Part shown: positions 1 through 7,704 of the stretch, piece after piece
How the letters are laid out: each line of letters opens with the position of its first letter
Position numbering within the stretch: the stretch's first letter is position 1
Assembly (NCBI GenBank): GCA_965277595.1
Contig: CBDIDH010000002.1
Coordinates: forward strand, 3,844,001-3,908,000
Reading direction: 5' to 3'
From: CBDIDH01 sp965277595
Lineage (GTDB): Bacteria > Planctomycetota > Planctomycetia > Isosphaerales > Isosphaeraceae
DNA: 64,000 nt
Program-made: the position numbers and the translations under genes
The notes under the pieces: generated by a model
Told to the model about the DNA's origin: nothing
Databases searched by the model: none
Seen by the model: only the letters and a program-made list of their open reading frames with translations

Positions 1-696
1 GCCACCGTCGCCACGGGGACGACGGATAGCTCGGGCAAGTTCTGCGCGCCGGTGCCGGGTGCCGGGCATTACACGGCGACGATCACGAAAGCGGGGTACA
101 CCACGATCACCCAGGATGTTTACCCGTGCGAGTCGTGCGCCTGCCGGGTGCCGAGGGTGCTGACCCTGACGCAGCAGATGAAGCAAATCTGCGACTGGTT
201 TGACGTGATCAGCGACGCGCCCTGGACCTTGACGTACGGAGCGCGACCGGCGGGGCTCCCCGCGACCGGGACGACGTGCTCCTACGGCTACCCCTACAGC
301 CTCCCAGCCGCGTCGTGGTGGGGCGGCCCCTTCCCGATGGCGGCGACGGCGGGATCACCGCAAAGCTATTACCAGGCTTATATCCGCGCGTACGTTCACG
401 CATGCACCATCAGCATCGAATACTACGTTTACAGTGGTGGCTCGGGCTACTATCCGAAATGGTATCGCGACGACTGGGGCACGATCACGATCGGGCTTAA
501 CGGCGCTGTCACTTATCCAAACTCAACAACGGTGCGATACAGAAATACCTGCTCGCCGTTTGTCATGCAGTACGCGAGCGTGATCAGCGGTGGGCTAGGG
601 ACCACGCCTTCCGTCGTTGGAAGCACAAGCGGCATCCTGACCGGAACGCACGGCTCCGACGACATTCCGCTCGTCTCCAACAGCGCGGGAAACTGA
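1..696 (+). CDS. Protein with Ig-like/carboxypeptidase-regulatory fold, 5' part cut off by the window edge
   Basis: The reading frame is open from base 1, so the gene starts left of the window and only its last 231 codons are seen. The first ~50 residues have the pattern of a carboxypeptidase-regulatory-like (CnaB-type) beta-sandwich: a TDSSGKF turn, then GHYTATITKAGY. The remaining ~170 residues are rich in Tyr, Thr, Ser and Gly, with three Cys near the junction and no recognisable domain. It lies 6 bp upstream of a glycosyltransferase and 1.2 kb from a methyltransferase on the same strand. A role as a virion or surface structural protein that is later decorated fits the context, but this is inference only. 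Confidence 0.6.
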   Translation, partial: ATVATGTTDSSGKFCAPVPGAGHYTATITKAGYTTITQDVYPCESCACRVPRVLTLTQQMKQICDWFDVISDAPWTLTYGARPAGLPATGTTCSYGYPYSLPAASWWGGPFPMAATAGSPQSYYQAYIRAYVHACTISIEYYVYSGGSGYYPKWYRDDWGTITIGLNGAVTYPNSTTVRYRNTCSPFVMQYASVISGGLGTTPSVVGSTSGILTGTHGSDDIPLVSNSAGN

Positions 697-702
697 CCGA
701 TC

Positions 703-1956
703 ATGCCAACCACGCACGCGACCGTTGTTCTTCGAAGGCTCGACGAACCCGAGCCCGTGGCGATCGAGGAACCGAACCCCTATTACCCGCAGCCGAGTCC
801 GCGCGCCTTGAAGCCGCGCGGCAGCCTCGCCGACACGATCCAGGCGCGGTCGGAGTGCGCCCCCTGTCGCGCGGCCTCAACCGCCGTTGCGGCTGCCGAG
901 CCGCCGGGTGATCGTCTCAAGGTCGGCCTCTGGGCGCCGACTCTGGCTCTGGGCGGGGCGGAAGACTGGATGCGGACGCTCGTTCGCGCGGTCGATAGAA
1001 ACCGAATCGCCTGGCGGGGCCTTGCCGTGACCTGCGGGACGACTCAGGCCGACACGCGAGTCACCGCCGAATACGCCGGGGTCATGCCCGTGGTGTACGG
1101 CGACGAGGGGGCGCACGCGGTGGCCGAAGCAGCGGATGTGGTGATTCAGTGGGGGGTCAAGGACGGCTTGCGCTTTCTCCGGGGGCTGAAACGCAAACCC
1201 AGGATCATCGGCGTGCTGCACTGGAACCGCGAGTGCGGATACGCGGACCACTTCTACGATCAGCCGGGGTGCGTGGATACGTTCGTCGCGGTCTCGGAAC
1301 TGGCCATCGACGCGGCACCGTCCTGGTACGCAGGAGCGGTTCCGGTCATCGGCAACGCGGTCGACCCTGAGCGAATGAAGGCGTCGCGGTCGCGCGAGGA
1401 AATGCGAGCAAGCTGGGGTGTGCCCGATGGGGCGAAGGTGCTCGGCTTTCTCGGTCGGCTCGATCCCGAGCAGAAAGACCCGATGGCGGTGGTTCGAGCT
1501 TTGCCATGTCTGCCCGAAGACTGGCATGCGGTGATCGTGGGCGAGGGACCGGATTTCGGGGCCTTGAGGGCGGCTCTGGCGACGTATCCGCGACTGCACT
1601 TGCCCGGGGGTGATCGAGACGCCGGGAGCGTCCTGGGGGCGTTCGATGCCTTGGTCGTCCCTTCGGCCTGGGAGTCGTTCGGGCTCTCGCTCTGTGAAGG
1701 ATTGTGGTGCGGCGTGCCGGTGATCTCGACCCGAGTGGGTGTCTGCAAGCTCGTCGACGGATTGACGCGGGAGATCCCGGTTCACGCCGATGGGCCAACG
1801 ATCGCCCGGGCGGTGCTGGCCGATCAGGCGGACGTGGAAGGGACGGCGGCGCGAGTGGATCATGCGAGGCGTTGGGCGCGGGAGACGCTTGGACCGGAAC
1901 GATTCGGGGCGGCGTGGACCGACTTTCTGACATCGATTTCAGGGGCGAAACGATGA
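703..1956 (+). CDS. Glycosyltransferase, GT4-like (GT-B fold)
   Basis: A 417-aa protein. The first ~75 residues are Pro-rich and look disordered. A GT-B glycosyltransferase follows, with an N-terminal motif GGAEDWM, the hinge segment LGFLGRLDPEQKDP, and the C-terminal sugar-nucleotide signature ESFGLSLCEGLWCGVPVI that contains the E-x7-E motif. It should transfer a sugar from a nucleotide donor; the acceptor is not predictable. The stop codon overlaps the start of the next gene (ATGA), so the two are translationally coupled. The family call is firm. Its target, perhaps the structural protein upstream or a phage/host surface glycan, is inference. Confidence 0.85.
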   Translation: MPTTHATVVLRRLDEPEPVAIEEPNPYYPQPSPRALKPRGSLADTIQARSECAPCRAASTAVAAAEPPGDRLKVGLWAPTLALGGAEDWMRTLVRAVDRNRIAWRGLAVTCGTTQADTRVTAEYAGVMPVVYGDEGAHAVAEAADVVIQWGVKDGLRFLRGLKRKPRIIGVLHWNRECGYADHFYDQPGCVDTFVAVSELAIDAAPSWYAGAVPVIGNAVDPERMKASRSREEMRASWGVPDGAKVLGFLGRLDPEQKDPMAVVRALPCLPEDWHAVIVGEGPDFGALRAALATYPRLHLPGGDRDAGSVLGAFDALVVPSAWESFGLSLCEGLWCGVPVISTRVGVCKLVDGLTREIPVHADGPTIARAVLADQADVEGTAARVDHARRWARETLGPERFGAAWTDFLTSISGAKR

Positions 1957-2543
1957 CGCGGACCGATGTTCTCATTCATCTCGCGCGATCGAGGGGTTAT
2001 CAAAGCTACCTCGAAATCGGCTACTTCCGGGGGGACAATTTCCGCGAGATCCCGGTGGCTCACAAGCTGGCGGTCGACCCCTGTGCCCCGGCTGATCCGC
2101 TTGTCATCAAGGCGACGTCGGACGACTTCTTTGCCCTGGCTCTGGCGACGGGGATGAAATTCGACCTCGTCTTCGTCGACGGCCACCATGAACGGGGGCA
2201 GGTGCTGCGCGATTACGCCAACGCGCTGGCCTGCCTCAATCCAGGCGGGGCGATCGTCCTGCATGATGTGAACCCGACGCTCGCCTCGCATGTCCGACCG
2301 TTCCACGAATTCGAGCGCGACGGCGGCCACTGGACGGGAGATGTCTACCGGGCCTGGTGCGCGATCCGGCGGGAATGCTCGTACTGGACGGCGACGGTGC
2401 CGGATGAGTTCGGGATCGGCGTGGTCGACACGATGCGTCCAGCGGAGGGCGTGGGGTTTGACACGGCGCCCGAGACCTTCGAGGACTTCGGGGCGGATCG
2501 GGATCGGTTCTTGAACCCGGTCGGGCTGGAATCGCTCGGCTGA
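1953..2543 (+). CDS. Class I SAM-dependent methyltransferase (Methyltransf_24 type)
   Basis: A 196-aa protein. Motif I is degenerate (LEIGYFRGDNF, in place of ExGxxxG) and the acidic strand reads DLVFVDGHHERGQV. It is followed by NPGGAIVLHDV, which is typical of Methyltransf_24/cephalosporin-hydroxylase-like methyltransferases often found beside glycosyltransferases. The start at 1953 is chosen because it makes the ATGA overlap with the glycosyltransferase; a longer in-frame extension upstream lies wholly inside that gene. Substrate unknown, possibly the sugar added by the neighbour. Confidence 0.8.
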   Translation: MTRTDVLIHLARSRGYQSYLEIGYFRGDNFREIPVAHKLAVDPCAPADPLVIKATSDDFFALALATGMKFDLVFVDGHHERGQVLRDYANALACLNPGGAIVLHDVNPTLASHVRPFHEFERDGGHWTGDVYRAWCAIRRECSYWTATVPDEFGIGVVDTMRPAEGVGFDTAPETFEDFGADRDRFLNPVGLESLG

Positions 2544-2594
2544 AGGGTTCGTCGGTCATGCCTCGCCCTTCCTTTCTCCCTCGATTTTACCACC

Positions 2595-2643
2595 AACGCC
2601 CGGCCGCCTTCCCGTCAACTGACGAGGGGGCGAGCCGGGCGTT
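2595..2643. terminator. Possible bidirectional hairpin between convergent genes
   Basis: A perfect 10-bp inverted repeat (AACGCCCGGC at 2595-2604 and GCCGGGCGTT at 2634-2643) lies between the plus-strand methyltransferase and the end of the minus-strand gene run, with a short AT-rich stretch (ttttac) at 2585-2590. The loop is long (29 nt), so it may be a structural element and not an efficient terminator. Confidence 0.35.
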
Positions 2644-2866
2644 GTCGTTGCGACTTCGGCGACCCGTAACGATTCGTTCCGTGCGGTTTGCCACGAGGCG
2701 GCAGGGTGACATTGTGTTTGCTGGCAAGTTCGGCCAGGGCATGCTCGGCGAGTTGATGTCGGGACTCGATCGCGAGGCCCTCGGCTTGCACCGCCGCGAG
2801 CAACTGATCGATCGCGGCAGCATAAGTGGGATCGCCACGCAGGGCGATTAATAGCGAAGGGGGCAT
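2615..2866 (-). CDS. Small unknown protein, last gene of the minus-strand run
   Basis: An 83-aa protein of unknown function, mostly helical (AAAIDQLLAAVQAEGL), with a basic Pro/Arg tail. The ATG at 2864-2866 is preceded by GGAGGAGC on the minus strand and overlaps the TGA of the preceding frame (TGATG), so its translation depends on ribosomes arriving from upstream. No domain recognised. It is the promoter-distal member of the block at 2615-3402. Confidence 0.55.
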   Translation of the reverse strand: MPPSLLIALRGDPTYAAAIDQLLAAVQAEGLAIESRHQLAEHALAELASKHNVTLPPRGKPHGTNRYGSPKSQRQRPARPLVS

Positions 2867-3003
2867 CAAAGCTCCTCCGGGGGCATGCCATAACGGTGGC
2901 GGATCTCGGCGGCGAGCCGGTCGCGAACAGCATGGACCGCCGAGAGGGCGGTATTGATCTCAATCAGTCCCTCGGTCCAGACCCGTCGCCGCCGAGATCC
3001 GCG
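2866..3003 (-). other. In-frame coding-like extension after a TGA stop
   Basis: Directly after the TGA at 3004-3006 that ends the gene at 3004-3402, the same frame stays open for 45 codons to the TGA at 2866-2868, which overlaps the ATG of the next gene. The stretch has no ATG, GTG or TTG that could start it, yet has the codon bias and helical composition of its neighbours (LSAVHAVRDRLAAEIRHRYG). Either the TGA (followed by C, a leaky context) is read through, or a once longer gene has acquired a stop. Confidence 0.4.
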
Positions 3004-3402
3004 TCAGGCAGGTAGATCGAGGGCCGGCCAGAGCGCCGGACCGTCCTTGGACCCGTGACCCGGCGCTGGCTCGGCGTGAATCACTCGCACCCGATAGGTC
3101 GCTCGCGACATCTCGACGGCGCCGCCGGCAACACCAGGAATCGTCTCGGGGAGTCCCTTGGGCGCGCTATCCTCGTCATAATAGCTGCCGACGCGGTAGG
3201 TATCGCGGCGCAAGACCGCGACGACCTCGCAGAGCGACATCCGGCCAGTGACAGGGCCGTTACGAAAGTCGTCTCCCGCCCAGATGCGGTCTCCGACCTC
3301 GTAGTCGATGCTTGCCCTACCGTGGATCGCCTGGACCTCGGAGGTGACGAGGTCCCCCTTGCGCGTGTGGAGACATGGGTCGGTCGCGTAATTCTTCGGC
3401 AT
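3004..3402 (-). CDS. Unknown protein, first gene after promoter P3463
   Basis: A 132-aa protein of unknown function with a beta-rich look (VGDRIWAGDDFRNGPVTG). The ATG at 3400-3402 is preceded by AGGAG at 8 nt on the minus strand; the longer in-frame start at 3447 lacks a ribosome site and would fall too close to the -10 box, so the shorter start is chosen. It begins ~60 bp downstream of a consensus sigma-70 promoter. The same frame continues for 45 codons after its TGA. Confidence 0.6.
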   Translation of the reverse strand: MPKNYATDPCLHTRKGDLVTSEVQAIHGRASIDYEVGDRIWAGDDFRNGPVTGRMSLCEVVAVLRRDTYRVGSYYDEDSAPKGLPETIPGVAGGAVEMSRATYRVRVIHAEPAPGHGSKDGPALWPALDLPA

Positions 3403-3462
3403 CGTGTCTACTCCTGCCCTGTGTCGTGATTTGTCGTCCATCCGCATCTGGTGTCTCTAGGT

Positions 3463-3491
3463 AGTATACGACCTAGGATCTAGAGTGTCAA
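3463..3491 (-). promoter_or_regulatory. Consensus sigma-70 promoter with palindromic spacer
   Basis: Reading the minus strand, TTGACA (3491-3486), a 17-bp spacer and TATACT (3468-3463) match the bacterial housekeeping promoter almost perfectly. The spacer holds the palindrome CCTAGG, and CTCTAG/CTAGAG repeats at 3455-3460 and 3480-3485 bracket it, as expected for an operator that would block the promoter. It drives the run at 3402-2615. Confidence 0.7.
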
Positions 3492-3534
3492 CACCCTAAC
3501 GCAAAGATTTTTTCGAAGGGTGAGCCGGGCGGTT

Positions 3535-3792
3535 TTATTGGCCAGGCTCCGCCCGCATGAACCGCTCGACCCGATCCCCGATCCCCGGCGCCTTGATCCC
3601 GAACGCCTTCGCCGCCTTGCCCCAGGTCGCCCGGTTGCGGTTGACCGCGTCGGCGTACCGGCGGGCGAGTTCGCGGACGAGGCGGATGGCTTGCGGGTCG
3701 GTCTCGGGCGCGACTTCGGCTTGAGTCGCCCATTGTTCGGCGAGACTTAGGAGATCGTCGTTGGTGAGATGATCAGGGGTGGCATCAGGCAT
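3535..3792 (-). CDS. Small unknown phage-like protein
   Basis: An 85-aa protein of unknown function: an acidic helical N-terminus (NDDLLSLAEQWATQAEV) and a basic C-terminal half. The ATG at 3790-3792 has GGGAAG upstream and overlaps the stop of the preceding gene by 8 bp, matching the overlap used by the other genes in this run; a longer start at 3822 would overlap by 38 bp. The gene chain 4962-4357-4131-3785-3535 looks like one transcript of small accessory proteins, typical of a phage or satellite. Confidence 0.55.
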   Translation of the reverse strand: MPDATPDHLTNDDLLSLAEQWATQAEVAPETDPQAIRLVRELARRYADAVNRNRATWGKAAKAFGIKAPGIGDRVERFMRAEPGQ

Positions 3793-4138
3793 GGGAATTC
3801 TTCCCTTCTTCCGCCCTGGCAAGAGCCGTCCTAAACTCAGCGTCCTTCTCTTCCATCCACTTTGCCTTGTCGATCGCCCACGGTGACCGGCTCTGCCAGT
3901 CGTCCACGACCTTGGTCAGTTCCGCAAGTTCAACTCGCTCGGCGTCGGTCAGGTTGGCTTGCTCGCGCCGCTCGCATTCTTCCTTCCATCCGGGGTTGGC
4001 GGCAAACGTGCGGATGCGTTCTTCAGGAGTGAAGCCGGAGGACATCTTGGCAATCAACTCGCATCGCCGGTCGTTGAGACGCTTCGGGAAGGTCTTTTTG
4101 TAATCGGCGTAGCGTTGCCGGACGGTTCGTTCAGTCAT
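3785..4138 (-). CDS. Unknown charged helical protein
   Basis: A 117-aa protein, highly charged and predicted helical along most of its length (DAERVELAELTKVVDDW). No known domain seen. It overlaps the preceding gene by 8 bp (ATG at 4138 against the stop at 4131) and the following one by 8 bp, so it is part of a coupled chain. Function unknown. Confidence 0.55.
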   Translation of the reverse strand: MTERTVRQRYADYKKTFPKRLNDRRCELIAKMSSGFTPEERIRTFAANPGWKEECERREQANLTDAERVELAELTKVVDDWQSRSPWAIDKAKWMEEKDAEFRTALARAEEGKNSHA

Positions 4139-4364
4139 CGGTCTTCCCTCCCCACCCTTCGGCTTCCATCAACACCAGCACCTCCTCCAGGCGCTCCCTC
4201 CTCACTCGCGACCGGCGGTAGATTGCGTGCTTGAACCGGGCTTTCCACCCGAAGTATCGCCGGGCGATCGAGCCGAGATAGAAGGGGCCGGGGATCGTGG
4301 CCCACCAGGAGCCACGGATTTCGTAGTCGAGGGCCTGGGCGGGGGTGATCGGTGGTTCAGACAT
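4131..4364 (-). CDS. Small unknown basic protein
   Basis: A 77-aa protein with an aromatic, possibly amphipathic N-terminal half (GSWWATIPGPFYLG) and a strongly basic middle (YRRSRVRRERLEEVL). The start at 4362-4364 gives the same 8-bp overlap with the upstream gene as elsewhere in the run. No domain recognised. Confidence 0.5.
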   Translation of the reverse strand: MSEPPITPAQALDYEIRGSWWATIPGPFYLGSIARRYFGWKARFKHAIYRRSRVRRERLEEVLVLMEAEGWGGKTDD

Positions 4365-4962
4365 GGGGCGCGACCTTCCTTCCGTCCTCGTGCCGCATTC
4401 CGTCAAATAGAACACCGAGGTAATAGAGCGGTTCGTGGTTCCTGTTCAGGCACGCCCAGCCGGCGGCATAGTTCGTCTCGGACCATTCCGAATAGGCGTC
4501 CTGGATATCCTTCGGATCGGCGTCGTACCCCGCCTCGTTCAGGATCGAGCGGAGCCAGGCGACGTCGTCCGGGTGGCGGATCGGAGCGGAGGGACGGACT
4601 AGGCGGATCAGGTCAGGCATGGGCAACGATCCTTTCTCGCGCAATTCCGCTTTCAGGTCGTCTCGGAATTCGGCAAGGGCGGCGACGATCTTGGCGCCCT
4701 TCGGGGAAAGCGTTTGGTCTTGGGTCATTTGGGGCTTTTCACTCATCTCTGGCAATGAGATGGCGTTGACTTCGACCCGGAAACGAACGGGCTCGCTATA
4801 ACCCGATGACGATTCCCGCTGAAAGTCTAGGCTGAGACCTGTGGGACCATCTCGCCTAGGCGCGCACGCCGTCAGGCTGTCGATCGACATCTGGGTACAG
4901 ATGGCTTGCAAGAGGAAGTCTCGGACCTCACTGACCTGAATCAGGTTGGCGGAGTCAGGCAT
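4357..4962 (-). CDS. Unknown protein with possible internal starts
   Basis: A 201-aa unknown protein. The ATG at 4962 follows AAGGAG on the minus strand. There are plausible internal starts: Met at 4620 (MPDLIRLV), preceded by AAAGGATC, and another at ~4729, so a shorter product from the C-terminal ~88 residues may also be made. Those 88 residues (HPDDVAWLRSILNEAG onward) look like a separate small globular domain. The 18-bp leader around the start is shared exactly with the gene starting at 5327. Confidence 0.5.
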   Translation of the reverse strand: MPDSANLIQVSEVRDFLLQAICTQMSIDSLTACAPRRDGPTGLSLDFQRESSSGYSEPVRFRVEVNAISLPEMSEKPQMTQDQTLSPKGAKIVAALAEFRDDLKAELREKGSLPMPDLIRLVRPSAPIRHPDDVAWLRSILNEAGYDADPKDIQDAYSEWSETNYAAGWACLNRNHEPLYYLGVLFDGMRHEDGRKVAPHV

Positions 4963-4982
4963 GGGAGGGGGCTCCTTTCCGG

Positions 4983-5327
4983 TCAGTTAATCACCGGCCC
5001 GAGTCGCTTCGCCTCGTTGTAATCACGTCTGAATTGTTCTGATTGGAAACTCATTGTCCTGGAAATCCCGTAGACCAGACACGCCTCGTCGAAGGTAAGC
5101 CGGGACACCTGGTCGCGGAATTCTGGGGTGTATTCCTTGGACGTGCCGCCCGGGCAATAATGCGATTGGTGAAGGTCGCCGGTCGAGACCTCGATAAGAT
5201 GTGACCATGCAATCTCGTCGTGTGTCCCGGCCCGAAGCCACACCCGCCAATCAGCGGGACTGCTGAACGACGATTGAAAGCACGAGCCGTCGCGGATCTG
5301 GGTCAGAGCCTGGTAGCGGGGTTGCAT
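4983..5327 (-). CDS. Unknown protein
   Basis: A 114-aa protein of unknown function with a mixed alpha/beta composition and many aromatic residues. Its ATG at 5325-5327 sits in the sequence GGAGCCCCCTCCCATG, identical to the leader of the next gene at 4962. The gap to the next gene is 20 bp. It probably belongs to the same transcript as the downstream small genes. Confidence 0.5.
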   Translation of the reverse strand: MQPRYQALTQIRDGSCFQSSFSSPADWRVWLRAGTHDEIAWSHLIEVSTGDLHQSHYCPGGTSKEYTPEFRDQVSRLTFDEACLVYGISRTMSFQSEQFRRDYNEAKRLGPVIN

Positions 5328-5391
5328 GGGAGGGGGCTCCTTCGGGACGGTAGACCGATCGGTCTAGTTTGGGGGAATGGGGCAGGGGGCA

Positions 5392-5625
5392 TTAACCTCG
5401 AACGTAAGGCTTCAGTGGATCGGCGAGCCCGGTTTTGATCTCGCCATCGCAAGCAAAGGGGTCATAAAGCGAGTCGACAACCGACCCCGACCCAACGATT
5501 TTCCCGAAGCCGCAGTGAATCGTCAGGGGTGACTTCTCCGCCTGGCGGGCATGGTCGCGGGCGGTTTGTTCCCAGGCGGCTAGGGGGCGGTTTCGGGGGG
5601 TCACTGTTAAACCGCCGTCGCGCAT
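5392..5625 (-). CDS. Small unknown protein overlapping the kinase gene end
   Basis: A 77-aa protein from the ATG at 5623-5625. It overlaps the last ~160 bp of the P-loop kinase frame, and within that overlap this frame has the more typical high-GC third positions. Two readings are possible: a separate small gene, or the true C-terminal part of the kinase reached after a frameshift. There is no clear ribosome site, which slightly favours the second reading. No domain recognised. Confidence 0.4.
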   Translation of the reverse strand: MRDGGLTVTPRNRPLAAWEQTARDHARQAEKSPLTIHCGFGKIVGSGSVVDSLYDPFACDGEIKTGLADPLKPYVRG

Positions 5626-6019
5626 GAACAAGAGGGTCTTCCATCGGGAATCGCACGGCGACGATGGGCACGCGCATTTGTTCCGCGAGTTCAAGCCATC
5701 GGTCCCGCGCGGCGCGTGTGAGGTTCGTTCGATCCACGACCACGCGACGCCCCGCCATCAATGCGTGGACGGCGATGGCGCGTTCCATCCCCTGGTAGAT
5801 TTCCGACAAGGAGGACTCGTAGGGGTGATCGCGTCCCGGATGCAATCCCGACACGAGGTCATCAAGGCAGACAACCATGGCGCCACGTTTCGCACGTTGG
5901 CGCGCATAGGTGCTCTTGCCGCTGGCGGTCACCCCGACCAGTACCTCGACCCCCGGTCCGCCGCCCTGCGTCTGATTGCGAAGGGTCTCCGCAAGTTCCT
6001 GAAACACCCGATCGGTCAT
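5462..6019 (-). CDS. P-loop kinase of the AAA_33/polynucleotide-kinase type
   Basis: A 185-aa protein from the ATG at 6017-6019, which has AAGGAAGAG upstream. Walker A reads GVTASGKSTYARQRA (residues ~31-45), followed by a lid-type segment and VVVDRTNL with downstream RDRWLELA, the pattern of small zeta-toxin/polynucleotide-kinase-like P-loop enzymes. It probably phosphorylates a nucleic-acid end or a small molecule. After about residue 130 (VRFPMEDPLVHARRR) the sequence becomes Pro-rich and unlike the family, while another frame looks coding, so the C-terminus may be frameshifted. It is the last gene before the attachment site. Confidence 0.65.
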   Translation of the reverse strand: MTDRVFQELAETLRNQTQGGGPGVEVLVGVTASGKSTYARQRAKRGAMVVCLDDLVSGLHPGRDHPYESSLSEIYQGMERAIAVHALMAGRRVVVDRTNLTRAARDRWLELAEQMRVPIVAVRFPMEDPLVHARRRFNSDPPKPPPSRLGTNRPRPCPPGGEVTPDDSLRLRENRWVGVGCRLAL

Positions 6020-6137
6020 TGTGAATTCTCTTCCTTGAAATGCCCTTGTGTCCATTCCTATGACGTTACATCGTAAGGATTTGCGTCGCAATTCAAGTTG
6101 CCGTTTCTCCGGACAATCGCAATGGCAAGCATCGCCC

Positions 6138-6155
6138 GCGCAACCGCCGCGCAAC
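6138..6155 (-). repeat. Paired GTTGCGC motifs near the left attachment site
   Basis: On the minus strand GTTGCGC occurs twice with 11-bp spacing (6144-6138 and 6155-6149), about 90 bp left of the attachment repeat. The same octamer core is paired at 6427-6446 and 43658-43677 in the other orientation. These are candidate recombinase arm sites at the right end of the left-hand element. Confidence 0.35.
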
Positions 6156-6239
6156 CTTCTAAATGCCGCATTAGCGCCGCGCCCGGTGATTTGACCTACG
6201 TTTAGTCTACATGCGATCCAAACTTACGTCAATCCATCC

Positions 6240-6288
<49 letters not shown>

Positions 6289-6291
6289 CCC

Positions 6292-6324
6292 AAAGCCCGC
6301 CTCAGAAATGAGGCGGGCTTTTTT
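6292..6324 (+). terminator. Rho-independent terminator after the tRNA fragment
   Basis: AAGCCCGCCTCA, a short loop GAAA, TGAGGCGGGCTT and a run of T. The hairpin sits 4 bp after the attachment repeat. The right attachment copy is followed by a terminator of different sequence in the same place, so each element seems to bring its own tRNA terminator. Confidence 0.85.
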
Positions 6325-6426
6325 CGTATCTCCCTTCTGAAAAGACGTTTCCGTCGTCTATGTCGGGCATTTAGTGCGATTACACCGTCTCGCCATTGCC
6401 TTGTCCTTCCCTCCTCGCGGATAACA

Positions 6427-6446
6427 TGTTGCGCGTAATGTTGCGC
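6427..6446 (+). promoter_or_regulatory. Paired TGTTGCGC sites, candidate integrase arm sites (left)
   Basis: TGTTGCGC at 6427-6434 and again at 6439-6446, spaced 12 bp. The same pair with the same 12-bp spacing and orientation lies near the right attachment site (43658-43677). The pair is directly upstream of the integrase coding region and could also control its expression. Confidence 0.55.
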
Positions 6447-6471
6447 AATGGACAGGGGGAGGGCGAAATTG

Positions 6472-7704
6472 ATGGCCAGCCAACTACCCGTTCGCAAGTA
6501 CATCAAGGTCTGGGTCAAGAAGCGCAAGAACAACCTCCTCAAAGACGGGAGCCGCTCGACGAGCTACACGCTTGAGTGGGTGGAGTATGGGCAACGACGA
6601 TTCCTCTCACTCGGCAAGCACGCCACCGCCGCCTACGCGAGACAGGCCGCCGCCGACCAGGAAAAGGAACTCAATGCTCCGGAACGCCGAGAGAGCCTTG
6701 AGCCGATCACCTGGGACCATTTCCAGAAGAAGTATCTGGAAACCCATGATCCCGGTCACGAACTGACCGGGGCGGGACGAAAGGAGGCGGAAAGTAAGTG
6801 GGGCAAGAGCCTCAAGTCAATGCTCGGCGAGCGGCGGGTCTTGAGAGACTTCGCCCGGATCGTCAAACCGGGCTGGTGTCATGAGGTCTCCGGTGACGCG
6901 AGGGATAAGTACCGCAAGGAGAGGTTTTCCGAAGTCCCGTCCGCAGAGAGCGTCGACGCCGACCTCCGTCTCTTGAGACTGTTCTTCAACGTCCTTGAGG
7001 ACTGGAATCATCGTCCGAAGGACACGAACCCATTTTCGGGACGGGGGAACGCGAGCGTCGGGGCTCGCCAGAAGCGTGTCAAGAAGCGGAACGGTCCGGC
7101 GAAGGCCAAGCATTTTACTCGGAGGCAAATCGTCGACCTCCTCGACCAGTCCGACCGAGAGGTCTCCGAGCGGCCAGACGATTTCGGCCGCCGTCGTCTC
7201 CAGGCTCTCATTTATTTCGCCGCCTACACCGGAGCGAGGATCGGCGAGATTCTCCACCTGGAATGGGATGAGATTGATTGGGAGGCTGGGATCGCGTGGT
7301 TGAACTTCAAGATCGAACACGACCTGAAAACCGAAGGGGCGGAAGCACCGATCGGCCTGCCGGACGTACTGATCGAGAAGCTGCGGGAGTGGTCGAGTTT
7401 TAGGAGGTCACGCTGGGTCTTCCCGAACGCCGAGCAAAAACCCTGGGTCACGAGCGCTCCCGGTTATAAACCCCTCGACCAACTGAAGGAGTTAGCTAAG
7501 CGGGCCAGGATCGAACACGCGATTTGGAAGATGTTCCGGCACTCGATGACCACCCACGCCAAGCAATGGTTCGGGCTCAGCGCCGAGCAGGTCATGTGCC
7601 AACTGAGGCACACGACGACAGAGACCCAGAAGCACTACGACCAGCAGGACAAGGAGAATCTCCGCTCGATGGTGCGGGGGATCAATTTCAGGGGCGGGGA
7701 CTAA
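6472..7704 (+). CDS. Tyrosine recombinase / integrase of the 37.6-kb element
   Basis: A 410-aa protein from the ATG at 6472, which has AGGGGGAGGG ~9 nt upstream; an earlier ATG at 6448 lies in the arm-site repeat and lacks a ribosome site. The N-terminal ~110 residues form an arm-binding/SAM-like region. The catalytic domain (from ~residue 225) shows the first Arg in TGARIGEILHL, a Lys in the beta-hairpin region, then KMFRHSMTTHA with Lys in place of the usual first His of HxxR, LRHTTTETQ, and the Tyr nucleophile in KHYDQQ. All key residues are present, so it should be active. It lies 184 bp from the left attachment repeat and most likely catalysed the insertion. Confidence 0.9.
   Translation: MASQLPVRKYIKVWVKKRKNNLLKDGSRSTSYTLEWVEYGQRRFLSLGKHATAAYARQAAADQEKELNAPERRESLEPITWDHFQKKYLETHDPGHELTGAGRKEAESKWGKSLKSMLGERRVLRDFARIVKPGWCHEVSGDARDKYRKERFSEVPSAESVDADLRLLRLFFNVLEDWNHRPKDTNPFSGRGNASVGARQKRVKKRNGPAKAKHFTRRQIVDLLDQSDREVSERPDDFGRRRLQALIYFAAYTGARIGEILHLEWDEIDWEAGIAWLNFKIEHDLKTEGAEAPIGLPDVLIEKLREWSSFRRSRWVFPNAEQKPWVTSAPGYKPLDQLKELAKRARIEHAIWKMFRHSMTTHAKQWFGLSAEQVMCQLRHTTTETQKHYDQQDKENLRSMVRGINFRGGD

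Noticed and set aside
877..1863. A 328-codon minus-strand open frame opposite the glycosyltransferase
   Set aside because: Antisense to a well-supported GT4-like gene, with no recognisable protein features.
1704..1952. N-terminal extension of the methyltransferase inside the glycosyltransferase gene
   Set aside because: The extension is low-complexity out-of-frame translation of the upstream gene; the ATGA overlap start at 1953 gives the full domain.
3535..5625. Toxin-antitoxin or anti-phage defence genes among the small minus-strand proteins
   Set aside because: No known toxin, antitoxin, nuclease or defence domain could be recognised; calling them so would be a guess.
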